Shown in pieces: positions 17,672 to 26,863 of a stretch of 64,000 bases of DNA. The number at the start of each line of letters is the position of its first letter. The first letter of the stretch is position 1. The notes beneath the pieces are model-generated. The model was not told where the DNA came from, made no database searches, and was given only the letters and a program-made list of their open reading frames with translations. The stretch is from NCBI RefSeq assembly GCF_004745865.1, contig NZ_SRKZ01000002.1:1-64000 (forward strand). Reading direction: 5' to 3'. The DNA comes from Hymenobacter wooponensis (lineage in GTDB: Bacteria > Bacteroidota > Bacteroidia > Cytophagales > Hymenobacteraceae). The translations under genes were made by a program, and so were the position numbers.

Positions 17672-18572
17672 GCCACTTGTCTCCATTATATCGGTCAACT
17701 ACAAACAGGCCCGCGTGACCTGCGAGATGCTCGCGTCGTTGCAGCGGGTGACGTACCCAAATGTGGAGGTTATTATAGTTGATAATGCCTCACCTGAGCA
17801 GGAGGTTGCGCCCATTGAGGCACAGTTTCCGGATGTGCAGGTCATTCGCTCTGCCGAGAACCTGGGCTTTGCCGGTGGCAACAACCTGGGCATTGCCGCT
17901 GCTAAGGGCAAGTATCTGCTCTTCCTCAACAATGACACCGAGGTAGAGCCGGGCTTCCTGGAGCCTATGGTAGAGCTGTTCGAGACCAACCCAAAGGCGG
18001 GCATTGCTTCCCCCAAGCTTATTTTCTACGGCACTGATAACCTCATTCAGTACGCGGGCTGTGGCGGCATCAACCCCTGGACCGGGCGTAGCGTAACCTA
18101 CGGCCTGATGGAAAAGGACCACGGGCAGCACAACGCCTCGGCTCCTACGGCTCTAGCCCACGGTGCAGCCATGATGGTTCCCATGCGCCTAATCAAAGAA
18201 GTAGGCCTCATGCCAGAGCTCTACTTCCTGTACTACGAAGAGCTGGACTGGTGTGAGATGATTAAGCGTGGCGGCTACGAGTGCCATTACGTCGGCGACT
18301 CTACCGTTTACCACAAAGAGTCTGTCTCCGTAGGCCAGGGGTCCGTGATGCGCACCTACTATATGTACCGCAACCGGCTACTGTTTATCCGTCGTAACTC
18401 AACGGGTATGCGGTTTTGGAGCGGACTGCTATTCTTCTTGTTCGTGGCTGTGCCCAAACAAGTGGCCGTACATGCACTACGATTAGAGCAAAAATATTTA
18501 AGCGCACTATGGCGGGGGCTTAAGTGGCACCTACAGCCTCACAACGTGCATCAAAATCATTACTTACGATGA
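17664..18572 (+). CDS. Family 2 glycosyltransferase (rhamnosyltransferase-like)
   Basis: 302 residues. The GT2 fold starts at once: SIISVNYKQ, VIIVDNASPEQE, a nucleotide-binding ENLGFAGGNNLGI, then the LFLNNDTEVEPGF metal-binding stretch (Asn-Asp-Thr in place of the common DDD/DxD). YYEELDWCEMIKRGGY holds the acceptor-side ED/Trp cluster. A short hydrophobic stretch near residue 250 may be a membrane foot. This variant resembles the WcaA/RfbF subgroup that transfers rhamnose or related deoxyhexoses. Donor and linkage are not determinable here. It overlaps the genes on both sides. Confidence 0.87.
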   Translation: MSRPLVSIISVNYKQARVTCEMLASLQRVTYPNVEVIIVDNASPEQEVAPIEAQFPDVQVIRSAENLGFAGGNNLGIAAAKGKYLLFLNNDTEVEPGFLEPMVELFETNPKAGIASPKLIFYGTDNLIQYAGCGGINPWTGRSVTYGLMEKDHGQHNASAPTALAHGAAMMVPMRLIKEVGLMPELYFLYYEELDWCEMIKRGGYECHYVGDSTVYHKESVSVGQGSVMRTYYMYRNRLLFIRRNSTGMRFWSGLLFFLFVAVPKQVAVHALRLEQKYLSALWRGLKWHLQPHNVHQNHYLR

Positions 18573-19777
18573 GCCTACTCCTTACTTTAATTTCTTTGGT
18601 GCTGTATGCGGTAGGCCTCTTCCTGCTTTTCAACGTACTCTACCTGCTGTTTTTTGCTTTGGCGGGGCATTGGAAACAAGCTCCTTTGGCGCCGCTGGAA
18701 AAAGCTCCGGCTGCTTTCCAGCGGATGTGCGTTCTTATTCCCGCCTACCACGCCGATGCCGTTATTCTGGAGACAGCTCCTGCCGCTAAACGCCACGCCT
18801 ACCCTGGTCAGATGCAGGTGCACGTTATTGCCGATGGCCTGCAGCCTGCCACCGTCGCAAAACTGCGCAGCCAGAACATTGGGGTAATTGAGGTAGCCTT
18901 CGAGAAGAGCACGAAAGGTAAAGCCTTGCTCGTGGCCCTGCAGACGCTCCCGGCCGAGAGCTACGATGTAGCCGTGGTGCTAGACGTAGATAACGTGATG
19001 GATACTGGCTTCTTGACGGAAGTAAACCGAGCTTTTGCCGCCGGCTACCGAGTAGTACAGGGCCACCGCACTGCCAAAAACGTTGACTCACCTTTTGCCG
19101 TGCTCGATGCCTGCAACGAGGAAATCAACAACCACATTTTCCGCCAGGGCCACGCCAGCCTGGGCATGTCGGCGGCTTTGATTGGCTCTGGTATGGCCTT
19201 CGAGTACGGGTACTTCAAGCAACTACTTCAAGATATTGGCGATACTCCTGGTGAAGACAAGGAGATGGACTTCCGCATCGTGAAAGACGGGGTGAAGATT
19301 GCCTATCTGCCCAACTCCTACGTGTTCGACGAGAAAATCCCAAACTCTAAAGCCTTCACCACGCAGCGCACCCGCTGGATTGCCGCTCAGCTTGAGTTTT
19401 TGAAGAAATACTTCTGGGAAGGGCCCGTGCAGCTCTGGCGCGGCAACGGAGAGTTCTTTGACAAAGTACTGCAAACGCTGCTTGTACCCCGCATTTTGCT
19501 GCTAGGGGTGCTAGGCCTGTTTCTGCTGCTCTCTCTGCCGGGTTGGCCGGCAGGGCCTCCTACGTTGTTCTGGGCCGGCCTGCTGCTTGGCACCGGAATG
19601 TCGTTACTCATTTCGCTTCCGGGCCGTATGTATAACCGGCAGGTAGGGCAAGCCATATGGCACTTGCCCATTGCACTAGGAGCTATGGTAATAGCCTTGT
19701 TGCAGACCAAAAAAGCCAAAACCTCCTTTCTGCCTACCCCGCACGCTACCACCAGCGCCGAGGCCGCGCAGCACTAA
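18569..19777 (+). CDS. Membrane family 2 glycosyltransferase (processive-type)
   Basis: 402 residues from the ATG at 18569, which overlaps the previous stop as ATGA; that coupling decides the start. One N-terminal helix (LLTLISLVLYAVGLFLLF), a GT2 catalytic core with VVLDVDNVMD (DxD-type) and GEDKEMDFRI, then QRTRW, matching the QxxRW motif of processive synthases such as NodC, IcaA and cellulose synthase. Two or three C-terminal helices follow. It may build a backbone or add a sugar at the inner membrane face. Processivity is only suggested by QxxRW. The 120 bases after it hold nothing recognisable. Confidence 0.85.
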   Translation: MSLLLTLISLVLYAVGLFLLFNVLYLLFFALAGHWKQAPLAPLEKAPAAFQRMCVLIPAYHADAVILETAPAAKRHAYPGQMQVHVIADGLQPATVAKLRSQNIGVIEVAFEKSTKGKALLVALQTLPAESYDVAVVLDVDNVMDTGFLTEVNRAFAAGYRVVQGHRTAKNVDSPFAVLDACNEEINNHIFRQGHASLGMSAALIGSGMAFEYGYFKQLLQDIGDTPGEDKEMDFRIVKDGVKIAYLPNSYVFDEKIPNSKAFTTQRTRWIAAQLEFLKKYFWEGPVQLWRGNGEFFDKVLQTLLVPRILLLGVLGLFLLLSLPGWPAGPPTLFWAGLLLGTGMSLLISLPGRMYNRQVGQAIWHLPIALGAMVIALLQTKKAKTSFLPTPHATTSAEAAQH

Positions 19778-19897
19778 GCATTACTCCGTATGCCTTGGGA
19801 ATTCATTGCTTTACCAACGCTGATCTGCTTTGTTGTTGGCCTAAGGAAAGGCCTGAAGGTTTTTTCCAACAGGTAGCAGCCAACTCACGTGTGCCCC

Positions 19898-21097
19898 ATG
19901 AACAACCAGAACATCATCATCATTTCCCAACAGTCCTGGGACACAACCATTGGCATAAATTCACGCAACCTGGCGAAAGAGTTCAGCAAAACGAACCGAG
20001 TACTCTATGTTAATCTGCCCCTAGACATGAACACCCTGCTGCGCTCCTATCAGCAGCCTGAGATACAAAAGCGGTTGCGGGTGGTACTAGGCCAGGCAGA
20101 GGCCATGGAGCAGGTAGAGCCTAATATTTGGGTATACAACACGGGAGTTATTTTTCTATCGGCCAACTGGATGGCCTCTAAACCCCTGTTCAAAACCGCG
20201 AATCGCGTAAATGGCCGACTACTGGCTCGTAGCATTCAGAAGGCCGCTAAGATGCTGGGCTTCGACTCTTACTACTTCTTGCAGGATGGCCTAATTTACC
20301 CTGCCCTGGAATTGCCCCATTTGCTTAAACCCATACAATACATCTACAACATCCGCGACTTTGTGCTGCCCCAGCCCTACTTTAAGCGGCATGGGCCCTG
20401 GCTGGAAGCAGATTTAATCAAACGCGCGGACGTAGTAACGGCCAACTCGGTTTGGCTGCGTGATTATGCGCGTAAGTTCAACCCCCAAAGTCACGACGTA
20501 GGCCAGGGGTGCGTACTGTCCTTGTACCAGTCGAATGGCCACTACGACATGCCCAAGGACATGGCCACCGTGGCTCGGCCCATCATTGGGTATACGGGCT
20601 ACCTCACTGAGCTGCGGTTAGATATCGACTTACTAATCCATATCGCGCGCCAACGCCCCCAGTGGAATCTCGTGCTAGTAGGGCCAGAAGACGAGGCCTT
20701 TGAGAAGAGCCGGTTGCATGAGCTGCCCAACGTTTATTTCCTGGGTACTAAAACTCCGGATCAGTTGCCTGCTTATGTGGCGCATTTCGATGTGTGCATT
20801 AACCCACAGATTGTTAACGAAATCACCATCGGCAACTACCCATTGAAAATAGACGAGTATCTGGCTATGGGCAAGCCCGTAGTGGCCACCGAAACTCAGG
20901 CGATGGAGATGTTTTTACCCCACGTGTTAGTTGCCAGCTCCCACGAGGAATGGGTGGAGCAACTTGAGCAAGCCCTGAGTGAGGAAGACGAATCGGTGGC
21001 AAAAGCACGGATTCGGTGCGCTCAGAGCCATACCTGGGAGGCCGTTGTCTCTAAAATCTACGATGCTCTGGAGCCCTCATTGCAAGCCGCTTCTTAG
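19898..21097 (+). CDS. Family 4/GT-B glycosyltransferase
   Basis: 399 residues from the ATG at 19898. A GTG nine bases upstream is in frame. The N-terminal half opens with NIIIISQQSWDTTIGINSR and contains YNIRDFVLPQP. The C-terminal half has the GT-B donor-site pattern: IGYTGYLTELRLD, LVLVGPEDEAF, PNVYFLGTKTPDQLPAYV, and a Glu-containing YPLKIDEYLAMGKPVVAT where GT4 enzymes carry EX7E. No membrane segment, so it is cytosolic and acts on lipid-linked intermediates. Sugar specificity is unknown. Confidence 0.85.
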   Translation: MNNQNIIIISQQSWDTTIGINSRNLAKEFSKTNRVLYVNLPLDMNTLLRSYQQPEIQKRLRVVLGQAEAMEQVEPNIWVYNTGVIFLSANWMASKPLFKTANRVNGRLLARSIQKAAKMLGFDSYYFLQDGLIYPALELPHLLKPIQYIYNIRDFVLPQPYFKRHGPWLEADLIKRADVVTANSVWLRDYARKFNPQSHDVGQGCVLSLYQSNGHYDMPKDMATVARPIIGYTGYLTELRLDIDLLIHIARQRPQWNLVLVGPEDEAFEKSRLHELPNVYFLGTKTPDQLPAYVAHFDVCINPQIVNEITIGNYPLKIDEYLAMGKPVVATETQAMEMFLPHVLVASSHEEWVEQLEQALSEEDESVAKARIRCAQSHTWEAVVSKIYDALEPSLQAAS

Positions 21098-21195
21098 AAG
21101 AACACAGGCTTTGCACCGCCCCACTGCATGTCTACTCTGCCCAATTCCCCAAACTGTACTCTAGGCCACTAACATCACTCAAACGCAGAGCACTC

Positions 21196-22191
21196 ATGTT
21201 GCAGGAGGTTTTCAAAAATAAAAAGGTATTATTTATTGGTGTAGCGTTTTACGAATATCATTTAGAGATAATAAAGAAAATAGAGGAACATGGCGCAGAA
21301 GTTACATTTTTCGCCGAAAGAGACACCTCTATTAAATATGGCATTGTAAATCGGCTTTTACCCTTTTGGCTTGACGAATATCAGCAGAAACACTACACAT
21401 CCATTCTTAAAAAAATAGCCAATAAAGAGTTTGACTACTTTTTAGTAATTCGAGGCCTACGCATGCCACTATCTTTTGTGCGGGCAGTAAAGGCCATGAA
21501 CCCGGGTATAAAGTCCATCATGTATCAGTGGGACGCTAATGTGAATAGCCCATTCCTTGAGTTAGAAAATGGCTACAACATTACCGGCGAATTTGACAAA
21601 GTACTGTCTTTTGACTACAAAGACGTAGAACAAAACCCTTGGATAAAGTATAGCCCAACTTTTTACATTGATGAAGTAAAAGAGCTTGCTACCAAATCCA
21701 AGAATGAGCGCAAGGAAATAGACTTTTTCTTCTTCGGTTCTTACTTACCTGAGCGCTATGCGGGACTGGTTAAATTCAAGGAATTTGCCAACCAACACGG
21801 GTACAAACTGCATAGCCATTTCTACATGTCGTATCGATATTATCTTATTGAACGACTAAAGGGCACGAAACTGGATAAGAGCTTAATAAGCTTTGCGCCA
21901 ATGAGCCGCAAAGAATATCTTACCCTTTTCAATAAATCGAAGGCAATTGTTGACGTTAGCAACGCCAAACAAACCGGAATGGCAATGCGGGTAATTGATG
22001 CTATTGGCACAGGCAAAAAAGTATTAACTACTAATGCCTGGGTTACTAAAGAGCCAAGCTACAACCCAGAGCAAATAGCCATAATAGATTTAAATGACAT
22101 CAAGCTACCGCCTTCTTTCTTAGAGAAAGAGCTGGAGCCCAGCCGAGTAGACTACTCGCTTAATAAGTGGCTGGAAAACATATTTGCCTAA
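21196..22191 (+). CDS. CgeB-like glycosyltransferase, AT-rich
   Basis: 331 residues. Opens KNKKVLFIGVAFYEYHLEI and ends in a glycosyltransferase-1-like half: IDFFFFGSYLPERY, LISFAPMSRKEYLTLFNKSKAIVDV, MRVIDAIGTGKKVLTTN. This layout fits the CgeB/Glyco_trans_1_2 group found in capsule and spore-coat polysaccharide loci. Codon use is clearly different from its neighbours, with many AAA, AAT, ATA and TTA codons and a long A/T-rich opening. The gene also lies in a stretch without the GGCCTAG motif. Both point to recent acquisition within the EPS locus. Confidence 0.72.
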   Translation: MLQEVFKNKKVLFIGVAFYEYHLEIIKKIEEHGAEVTFFAERDTSIKYGIVNRLLPFWLDEYQQKHYTSILKKIANKEFDYFLVIRGLRMPLSFVRAVKAMNPGIKSIMYQWDANVNSPFLELENGYNITGEFDKVLSFDYKDVEQNPWIKYSPTFYIDEVKELATKSKNERKEIDFFFFGSYLPERYAGLVKFKEFANQHGYKLHSHFYMSYRYYLIERLKGTKLDKSLISFAPMSRKEYLTLFNKSKAIVDVSNAKQTGMAMRVIDAIGTGKKVLTTNAWVTKEPSYNPEQIAIIDLNDIKLPPSFLEKELEPSRVDYSLNKWLENIFA

Positions 22192-22254
22192 ATAGCCTCT
22201 CCCTAAGAAGCTTACGCGGACTTAACCTACGTACTAGGTTTAATACAACGAAAT

Positions 22255-23142
22255 ATGAAGACGCCCCCGCTTTCTGTCCCGAACTGGATTCAGCAGCACT
22301 TATTCTTGAATAAGGGTTTTTCCGACCTTACTCCTGCTGAAGTAGAAAACCTCCGGACGCGCTTAAGTAAATTCAAGCATGCCTCTCCGGATGTATCGGT
22401 AGTAATTCCGGCCTGGAATGAGGAAAATAATATCTACCGTACTCTCTCTACGTTAGCGGCAAATACCACTTCTTTGAAAGTAGAAATTATTGTAATAAAT
22501 AATAATTCTACCGACTCAACTCAGCAGGTGTTAGACACGCTGGGGGTAACCAGTTATTTTGAGCCAATGCAGGGGATAACGTATGCCCGGCAGACAGGCC
22601 TATACAAAGCCCAAGGCAAATATTTACTGTGTGCCGACGCCGACACGTTTTATCCACCAGACTGGATTGAGCTCATGACGGCGCCCATGATTAAATCGGC
22701 CGGTATAACGGGGGTATATGGTCGTTATGCATTTTTACCAGCCGAGGGCGCTGACCGCAAGGGTTTATGGGTGTATGAGATGATTGGCAATATTCTTATT
22801 GCTATTAGAAAAAGACACCGCGAATTTATAAATGTCCTAGGCTTTAATATGGGCCTGGTTACTGAAATAGGCCGAGAAACTGGCGGTTTCAAAACGCATA
22901 CGGCTCGCACATTTAATAATGCTGAGAACGTAGAAGAATCAGAAGATGGCAGGATGGCTATTCGCCTGAAAACACGAGGAAACCTAAAACAGGTAACGGA
23001 CCCGAGAGCTATTGTTTTCACTTCTACCCGAAAGCTATTGCAGGATGGTAGTATTATACAAGCCTTCTTCAATCGGTTAAAACTTCACACGAAGTATATG
23101 ACAGAATATATTACGGGGCCGGCTATAAATGTTCAAGACTAA
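22255..23142 (+). CDS. Family 2 glycosyltransferase, AT-rich
   Basis: 295 residues. GT2 core: VSVVIPAWNEENNI, VEIIVINNNSTDST, then YLLCADADTFYPPDWI (DADT metal-binding motif). A hydrophobic patch near residues 175-190 (MIGNILIAI) may associate with the membrane. A polar C-terminus ends the protein. Base composition is intermediate between the AT-rich gene before it and the GC-richer genes after it, and like that gene it has no GGCCTAG sites. Cytosolic face of the inner membrane; sugar unknown. Confidence 0.82.
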   Translation: MKTPPLSVPNWIQQHLFLNKGFSDLTPAEVENLRTRLSKFKHASPDVSVVIPAWNEENNIYRTLSTLAANTTSLKVEIIVINNNSTDSTQQVLDTLGVTSYFEPMQGITYARQTGLYKAQGKYLLCADADTFYPPDWIELMTAPMIKSAGITGVYGRYAFLPAEGADRKGLWVYEMIGNILIAIRKRHREFINVLGFNMGLVTEIGRETGGFKTHTARTFNNAENVEESEDGRMAIRLKTRGNLKQVTDPRAIVFTSTRKLLQDGSIIQAFFNRLKLHTKYMTEYITGPAINVQD

Positions 23143-23232
23143 GAATTGAAAGTCTAATTATCTGCTGCGCGGTGCATTTATATTTTTTGCAGCGCATCAA
23201 TAATTAATTCGCATCTCATAGGTTTCCTGCTC

Positions 23233-24414
23233 ATGCTTGTATTCTGTTTCTGGCTTTTTCTGGCCATTGTTTTCTACACTTACGTGGGCTACGGCCTGCT
23301 TGTGGCAGTTTGGGCCTTTCTGGTTCGGAAAACCACTACGCAGAAGCCCCTCTCACCCACTTTTGAGCCTGAGGTTACGCTGGTAGTACCGGCCTACAAC
23401 GAAGCGGATATTCTGGCGGTTAAGGTGCGCAACTGCCAAGAGCTGGACTACCCCACCGACAAGCTGCGGCTGATGTTCATCACGGATGGCTCTAATGACA
23501 ACTCGGGAGAAGTGCTGGCAGCCTACCCTGAAGTACAGCACCTGCACATTCCGGAACGCGGTGGCAAGTCGTTGGCCGAAAACCGCGCTATTCAGCACAT
23601 TACCACCCCCTACGTCATTTTCACCGACTGCAACACGCTCCTGAACCCAGAGGCTGTGCGGGCCATGGTTACCCACTATCAGGACCCACGGGTGGGCGCA
23701 GTTTCCGGAGAGAAGCACGTGCTCAACGATGGTACCGCCTCGGGCTCGGGCGAAGGCCTTTACTGGAAGTATGAGTCGTTGCTGAAACGTTGCGACTCGG
23801 AAATCTATAGTCTAATGGGTGCCGCTGGTGAACTAGTATCATTCCGGACGGAGCTGTTTGACCCGCTGGAGAAGGACGTTATCCTCGATGACTTTATTCA
23901 GTCGATGCGTATTGTTGGGGCGGGCTACAAGGTAGTGTACGAGCCGAAGGCGTATGCCATGGAGCCACCATCTGCCTCATTGAAGGAAGAGATGCGCCGC
24001 AAAGTGCGCATCTGCGCCGGCGGCTGGCAGGCCATGTCGCGCCTCACGTTCCTGCTCAACCCCTTACGCCAGCCGATTGTCACGTTTTTGTACGTTTCGC
24101 ACCGGGTGCTGCGCTGGAGCCTGACCCCCGCCCTGCTGGCGTTGCTACTCCCGCTTAATGCCTACCTGGCCTATACTGAGCACGGCATTTACTCAGTGTT
24201 GCTGGCGTTACAAGTACTATTTTACGTGGCGAGTGGCCTAGGCTGGTGGATGGCTACCCGCGGCAAGCAAGCCGGCGCGGCACTAGTCCCGCTGTATTTC
24301 ACGATGATGAACGTAGCGGCCTTCCGTGGTTTTGGGCGCTTCATTCGCAACTCTCAGCCTGCTGCCTGGGACAAGGCCCAACGGGCCGTGGCCGTTCCTA
24401 CCACTACTATCTAG
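23233..24414 (+). CDS. Membrane-bound family 2 glycosyltransferase
   Basis: 393 residues. N-terminal helix (LVFCFWLFLAIVFYTYVGYGLLVAVWAF), GT2 core with VTLVVPAYNEADIL, FITDGSNDNSGE, VIFTDCNTLLNPEA (DCN in the DxD position) and ILDDFIQSMRI, then three C-terminal helices (about 285-365). The general architecture is that of IcaA/poly-N-acetylglucosamine-type or cellulose synthase-like enzymes. The QxxRW motif is replaced by EEMRRKVRICAGGWQAM. The stop codon TAG lies inside a CTAGGCC site. Part of the EPS locus, 53 bases before the next gene. Confidence 0.83.
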   Translation: MLVFCFWLFLAIVFYTYVGYGLLVAVWAFLVRKTTTQKPLSPTFEPEVTLVVPAYNEADILAVKVRNCQELDYPTDKLRLMFITDGSNDNSGEVLAAYPEVQHLHIPERGGKSLAENRAIQHITTPYVIFTDCNTLLNPEAVRAMVTHYQDPRVGAVSGEKHVLNDGTASGSGEGLYWKYESLLKRCDSEIYSLMGAAGELVSFRTELFDPLEKDVILDDFIQSMRIVGAGYKVVYEPKAYAMEPPSASLKEEMRRKVRICAGGWQAMSRLTFLLNPLRQPIVTFLYVSHRVLRWSLTPALLALLLPLNAYLAYTEHGIYSVLLALQVLFYVASGLGWWMATRGKQAGAALVPLYFTMMNVAAFRGFGRFIRNSQPAAWDKAQRAVAVPTTTI

Positions 24415-24467
24415 GCCACTGTGCGCCTTGCTCTTCGCGTTAACCTTTCTCTTACTCTCCTGAACTG

Positions 24468-25253
24468 ATGACAACGGCTAGTTTCCCTGAGGTCACGCTC
24501 CTGATTACGCACTACAACCGCAGCAAATCCATTGAGCGGCTGCTTCGCAATTTTGCCGATCTGGGAGTCACTTTCGGAGATATTGTGGTATCAGACGACG
24601 GTAGCAAGCCCGTGCACCAGAACGCACTGCAGGAGTTGCAGAAGCAATTTCAGTTTCGGTTGATAACTACTCCTGTAAACAAAGGCTTGGGCAACAACCT
24701 CAATAAGGGGCAAGATGCCGTTACTACGCCTTACACGCTGTATGTGCAGGAAGACTTTGTGCCTTCTAAGCAATTTACGCCGCACTTCCAGGATGCTTAC
24801 GCCATCATGCAGAAGGCCGAGGACATTGATATTGTTCGGTTCTACGCTTATTACGCCTATCCGTATCTGAAGCCCTACGGCCAAGGTTTTTCGGAGATGC
24901 TCTATAAGCCGTGGTACTTGAATACCACCAAGATCTACCACTACAGCGACCATCCGCACCTGCGCCGGAGCTCTTTCATGGAGAAATTTGGTCGCTACAA
25001 GGAAGGCATCAAAAGCGACCGGACCGAGTATCTCATGTGCCTTTCCTTCATTCAGAACTACGGGAAGGGGCTTTTCTACGATAATTTCAACGATTTATTC
25101 ACGCAGGAAAACTCTGCCGAAGAGCCCAGCACCGTTACCCGAAGCAATTGGCGCAACAGCGACAACTTCTTGATTGCTATGATCAGGATGGCCTTCCGGC
25201 AAGTCAAATACAACTACGACCTGCACCTCGGAGCCAAGGTCAAAAGTGCCTAA
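24468..25253 (+). CDS. Family 2 glycosyltransferase
   Basis: 261 residues, a compact GT2 domain with no membrane segment: VTLLITHYNRSKSIERLL, DIVVSDDGSKPVH, NKGLGNNLNKGQDAV, then YTLYVQEDFVPS, where Q-E-D replaces the usual DxD (seen in some GT2 subfamilies). The C-terminal third is aromatic-rich (YYAYPYLKPYGQGF). It presumably adds one sugar of the EPS repeat unit at the cytosolic face. The 123 bases after it hold nothing I recognise. Confidence 0.8.
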   Translation: MTTASFPEVTLLITHYNRSKSIERLLRNFADLGVTFGDIVVSDDGSKPVHQNALQELQKQFQFRLITTPVNKGLGNNLNKGQDAVTTPYTLYVQEDFVPSKQFTPHFQDAYAIMQKAEDIDIVRFYAYYAYPYLKPYGQGFSEMLYKPWYLNTTKIYHYSDHPHLRRSSFMEKFGRYKEGIKSDRTEYLMCLSFIQNYGKGLFYDNFNDLFTQENSAEEPSTVTRSNWRNSDNFLIAMIRMAFRQVKYNYDLHLGAKVKSA

Positions 25254-25376
25254 CCTCTGCAAGGAGCCTTGTCGTAGCACAGCCGTTCTGCGTAAGGCCT
25301 ACCGCATCTAACCCGACCTACATCTCAGCCGCGTTGCATAACTGCATGCGCCAGAATGCGGCACTCAACACACACA

Positions 25377-26738
25377 ATGGGAAATAGTTTGAACAGTAAA
25401 ATTGCCTCGTTCCTGAGCAACAAGCACTTGATGTCGCTTACGGGCAATCTGACTGTGCAGGCAATCAACATCTTGTATTTCGGCCTCCTTTTCCGCTACC
25501 TCAAGGTAGAGGAGCTGGGCGCTTACGTGTTCTTTAATTCCATCCTAGGCCTAGCCGACTCCCTGCGTTCGGGCTTCGTGACTACTGCTTTTACCCGGTG
25601 GTATTGTGGCGCGGCCGTCAAGCGCGCCGCTGAGGTCATGGGCTCAACGTGGGTTATCAGTATTGCCATTACCGTGGTGTTTGGCATACTAAATTTAGGA
25701 GCTTACCTGGTGAGCTATCCGCTGGCTAATGAGGGGTTCAACCTATTCATTAAGTGGTCGGGGGTGACTATGCTGTTTATGCTGCCCTCCTTCGTGGGAA
25801 TGAGCGTGCTGCAGGCAGATCAGCGTTTCGATAAGCTGCTGTATTTACGATCTATGCAGTTAAGCATGTCGGTGCTGGGCTTGTTTGGCCTGCTGCTGCT
25901 GCACAAGGTGAACGTGACCAACGTTATTTACACCAATCTGTTTGCGGCGGCCATTACCAGCTTAGTGATACTGATGGCAGGCTACACTCGGCTCGGAGAC
26001 ATCCGTTACCGCAGTATGGAGTGTATTAAGGAGCTGGCACACTTTGGTAAGTACAGTGTGGGCAGCCAGATTGGCGCCACGCTGTTCCGCAACTCCGATA
26101 CGTTTATCATCAACTTCATGCTCGGGCCAGCAGCACTTGCGGTGTACAACCTGGCGCAACGCTTCATGATTATTATTGAGCTGCTGGTGGGCAGCTCCGT
26201 TGCTACGGCCATGCCCATGCTGTCAGTGGCCTACAACAAGAACGATAAGGCCGAGCTAAGGAATATTCTCACCAAGAATGTCGGCATTGTTACATGGGTG
26301 CTGCTACCGATTGTGGGAGGCACCATTCTGCTGGCTGAAATCCCGATTTATATTCTGGGTGGCAGTAAGTACATTGGGACGGAAGCGGCCAACTTGCTCC
26401 GCATATTCATGGCTATGGCCATCTTGTTCCCTATTGACCGGTTTACTGGCATTACCCTTGAGGTTATCAACAAGCCCCGCCTGAACCTCATCAAGGTGTT
26501 TATGATGCTGACAATAAACGTGGCCGGCGACTTTGCGGGTATCTACCTCTTCGACGGCATCTACGGCGTAGCTATTGCCAGCTTCCCCACGGTACTCTCC
26601 GGCTTCCTGTTCGGGTACTTGTTGCTACGGAAAGATCTGTCTCTCTCCCTGACTGAAATGATGCGAGTTGGGCTAGCAGAGTGCAAAGCACTACTAGCTA
26701 AGTTCCTAGCCTCCTTCAAACGCGTACAGAGTGTATAG
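25377..26738 (+). CDS. Wzx-like polysaccharide flippase
   Basis: 453 residues from the ATG at 25377 (an ATG at 25356 is also in frame). About twelve hydrophobic helices run through the protein with short loops, as in MOP-superfamily lipid-linked oligosaccharide flippases. Polar or charged residues occur inside helices, for example near GSQIGATLFRNSDTFIINFML. It would move undecaprenyl-linked repeat units to the periplasmic face for the Wzy-like polymerase. It closes the EPS locus and is followed within a few bases by a 29-bp hairpin. Confidence 0.87.
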   Translation: MGNSLNSKIASFLSNKHLMSLTGNLTVQAINILYFGLLFRYLKVEELGAYVFFNSILGLADSLRSGFVTTAFTRWYCGAAVKRAAEVMGSTWVISIAITVVFGILNLGAYLVSYPLANEGFNLFIKWSGVTMLFMLPSFVGMSVLQADQRFDKLLYLRSMQLSMSVLGLFGLLLLHKVNVTNVIYTNLFAAAITSLVILMAGYTRLGDIRYRSMECIKELAHFGKYSVGSQIGATLFRNSDTFIINFMLGPAALAVYNLAQRFMIIIELLVGSSVATAMPMLSVAYNKNDKAELRNILTKNVGIVTWVLLPIVGGTILLAEIPIYILGGSKYIGTEAANLLRIFMAMAILFPIDRFTGITLEVINKPRLNLIKVFMMLTINVAGDFAGIYLFDGIYGVAIASFPTVLSGFLFGYLLLRKDLSLSLTEMMRVGLAECKALLAKFLASFKRVQSV

Positions 26739-26741
26739 CAC

Positions 26742-26805
26742 ACCGAAACCGAAAACGGGCGGTAGAGTGGCCTAGACCACTCTACCGCCCGTTTTCGGTT
26801 TCGGT
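26742..26805. terminator. Bidirectional hairpin terminator, 29-bp perfect stem
   Basis: Positions 26742-26770 and 26777-26805 are exact reverse complements with a 6-base loop (CCTAGA) that forms part of a TGGCCTAGACCA motif. It lies between the convergent flippase and glycosidase genes and ends the EPS locus. Confidence 0.9.
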
Positions 26806-26863
26806 AGTGTTGCTCACCTGCTATCTGTCAACAGGCCTAGCACACTGCTCCGTAGCTCCATAG

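Noticed and set aside
19657..20013. A 118-codon plus-strand frame across a glycosyltransferase junction
   Set aside because: It overlaps two clear glycosyltransferases in another frame and has no own features.
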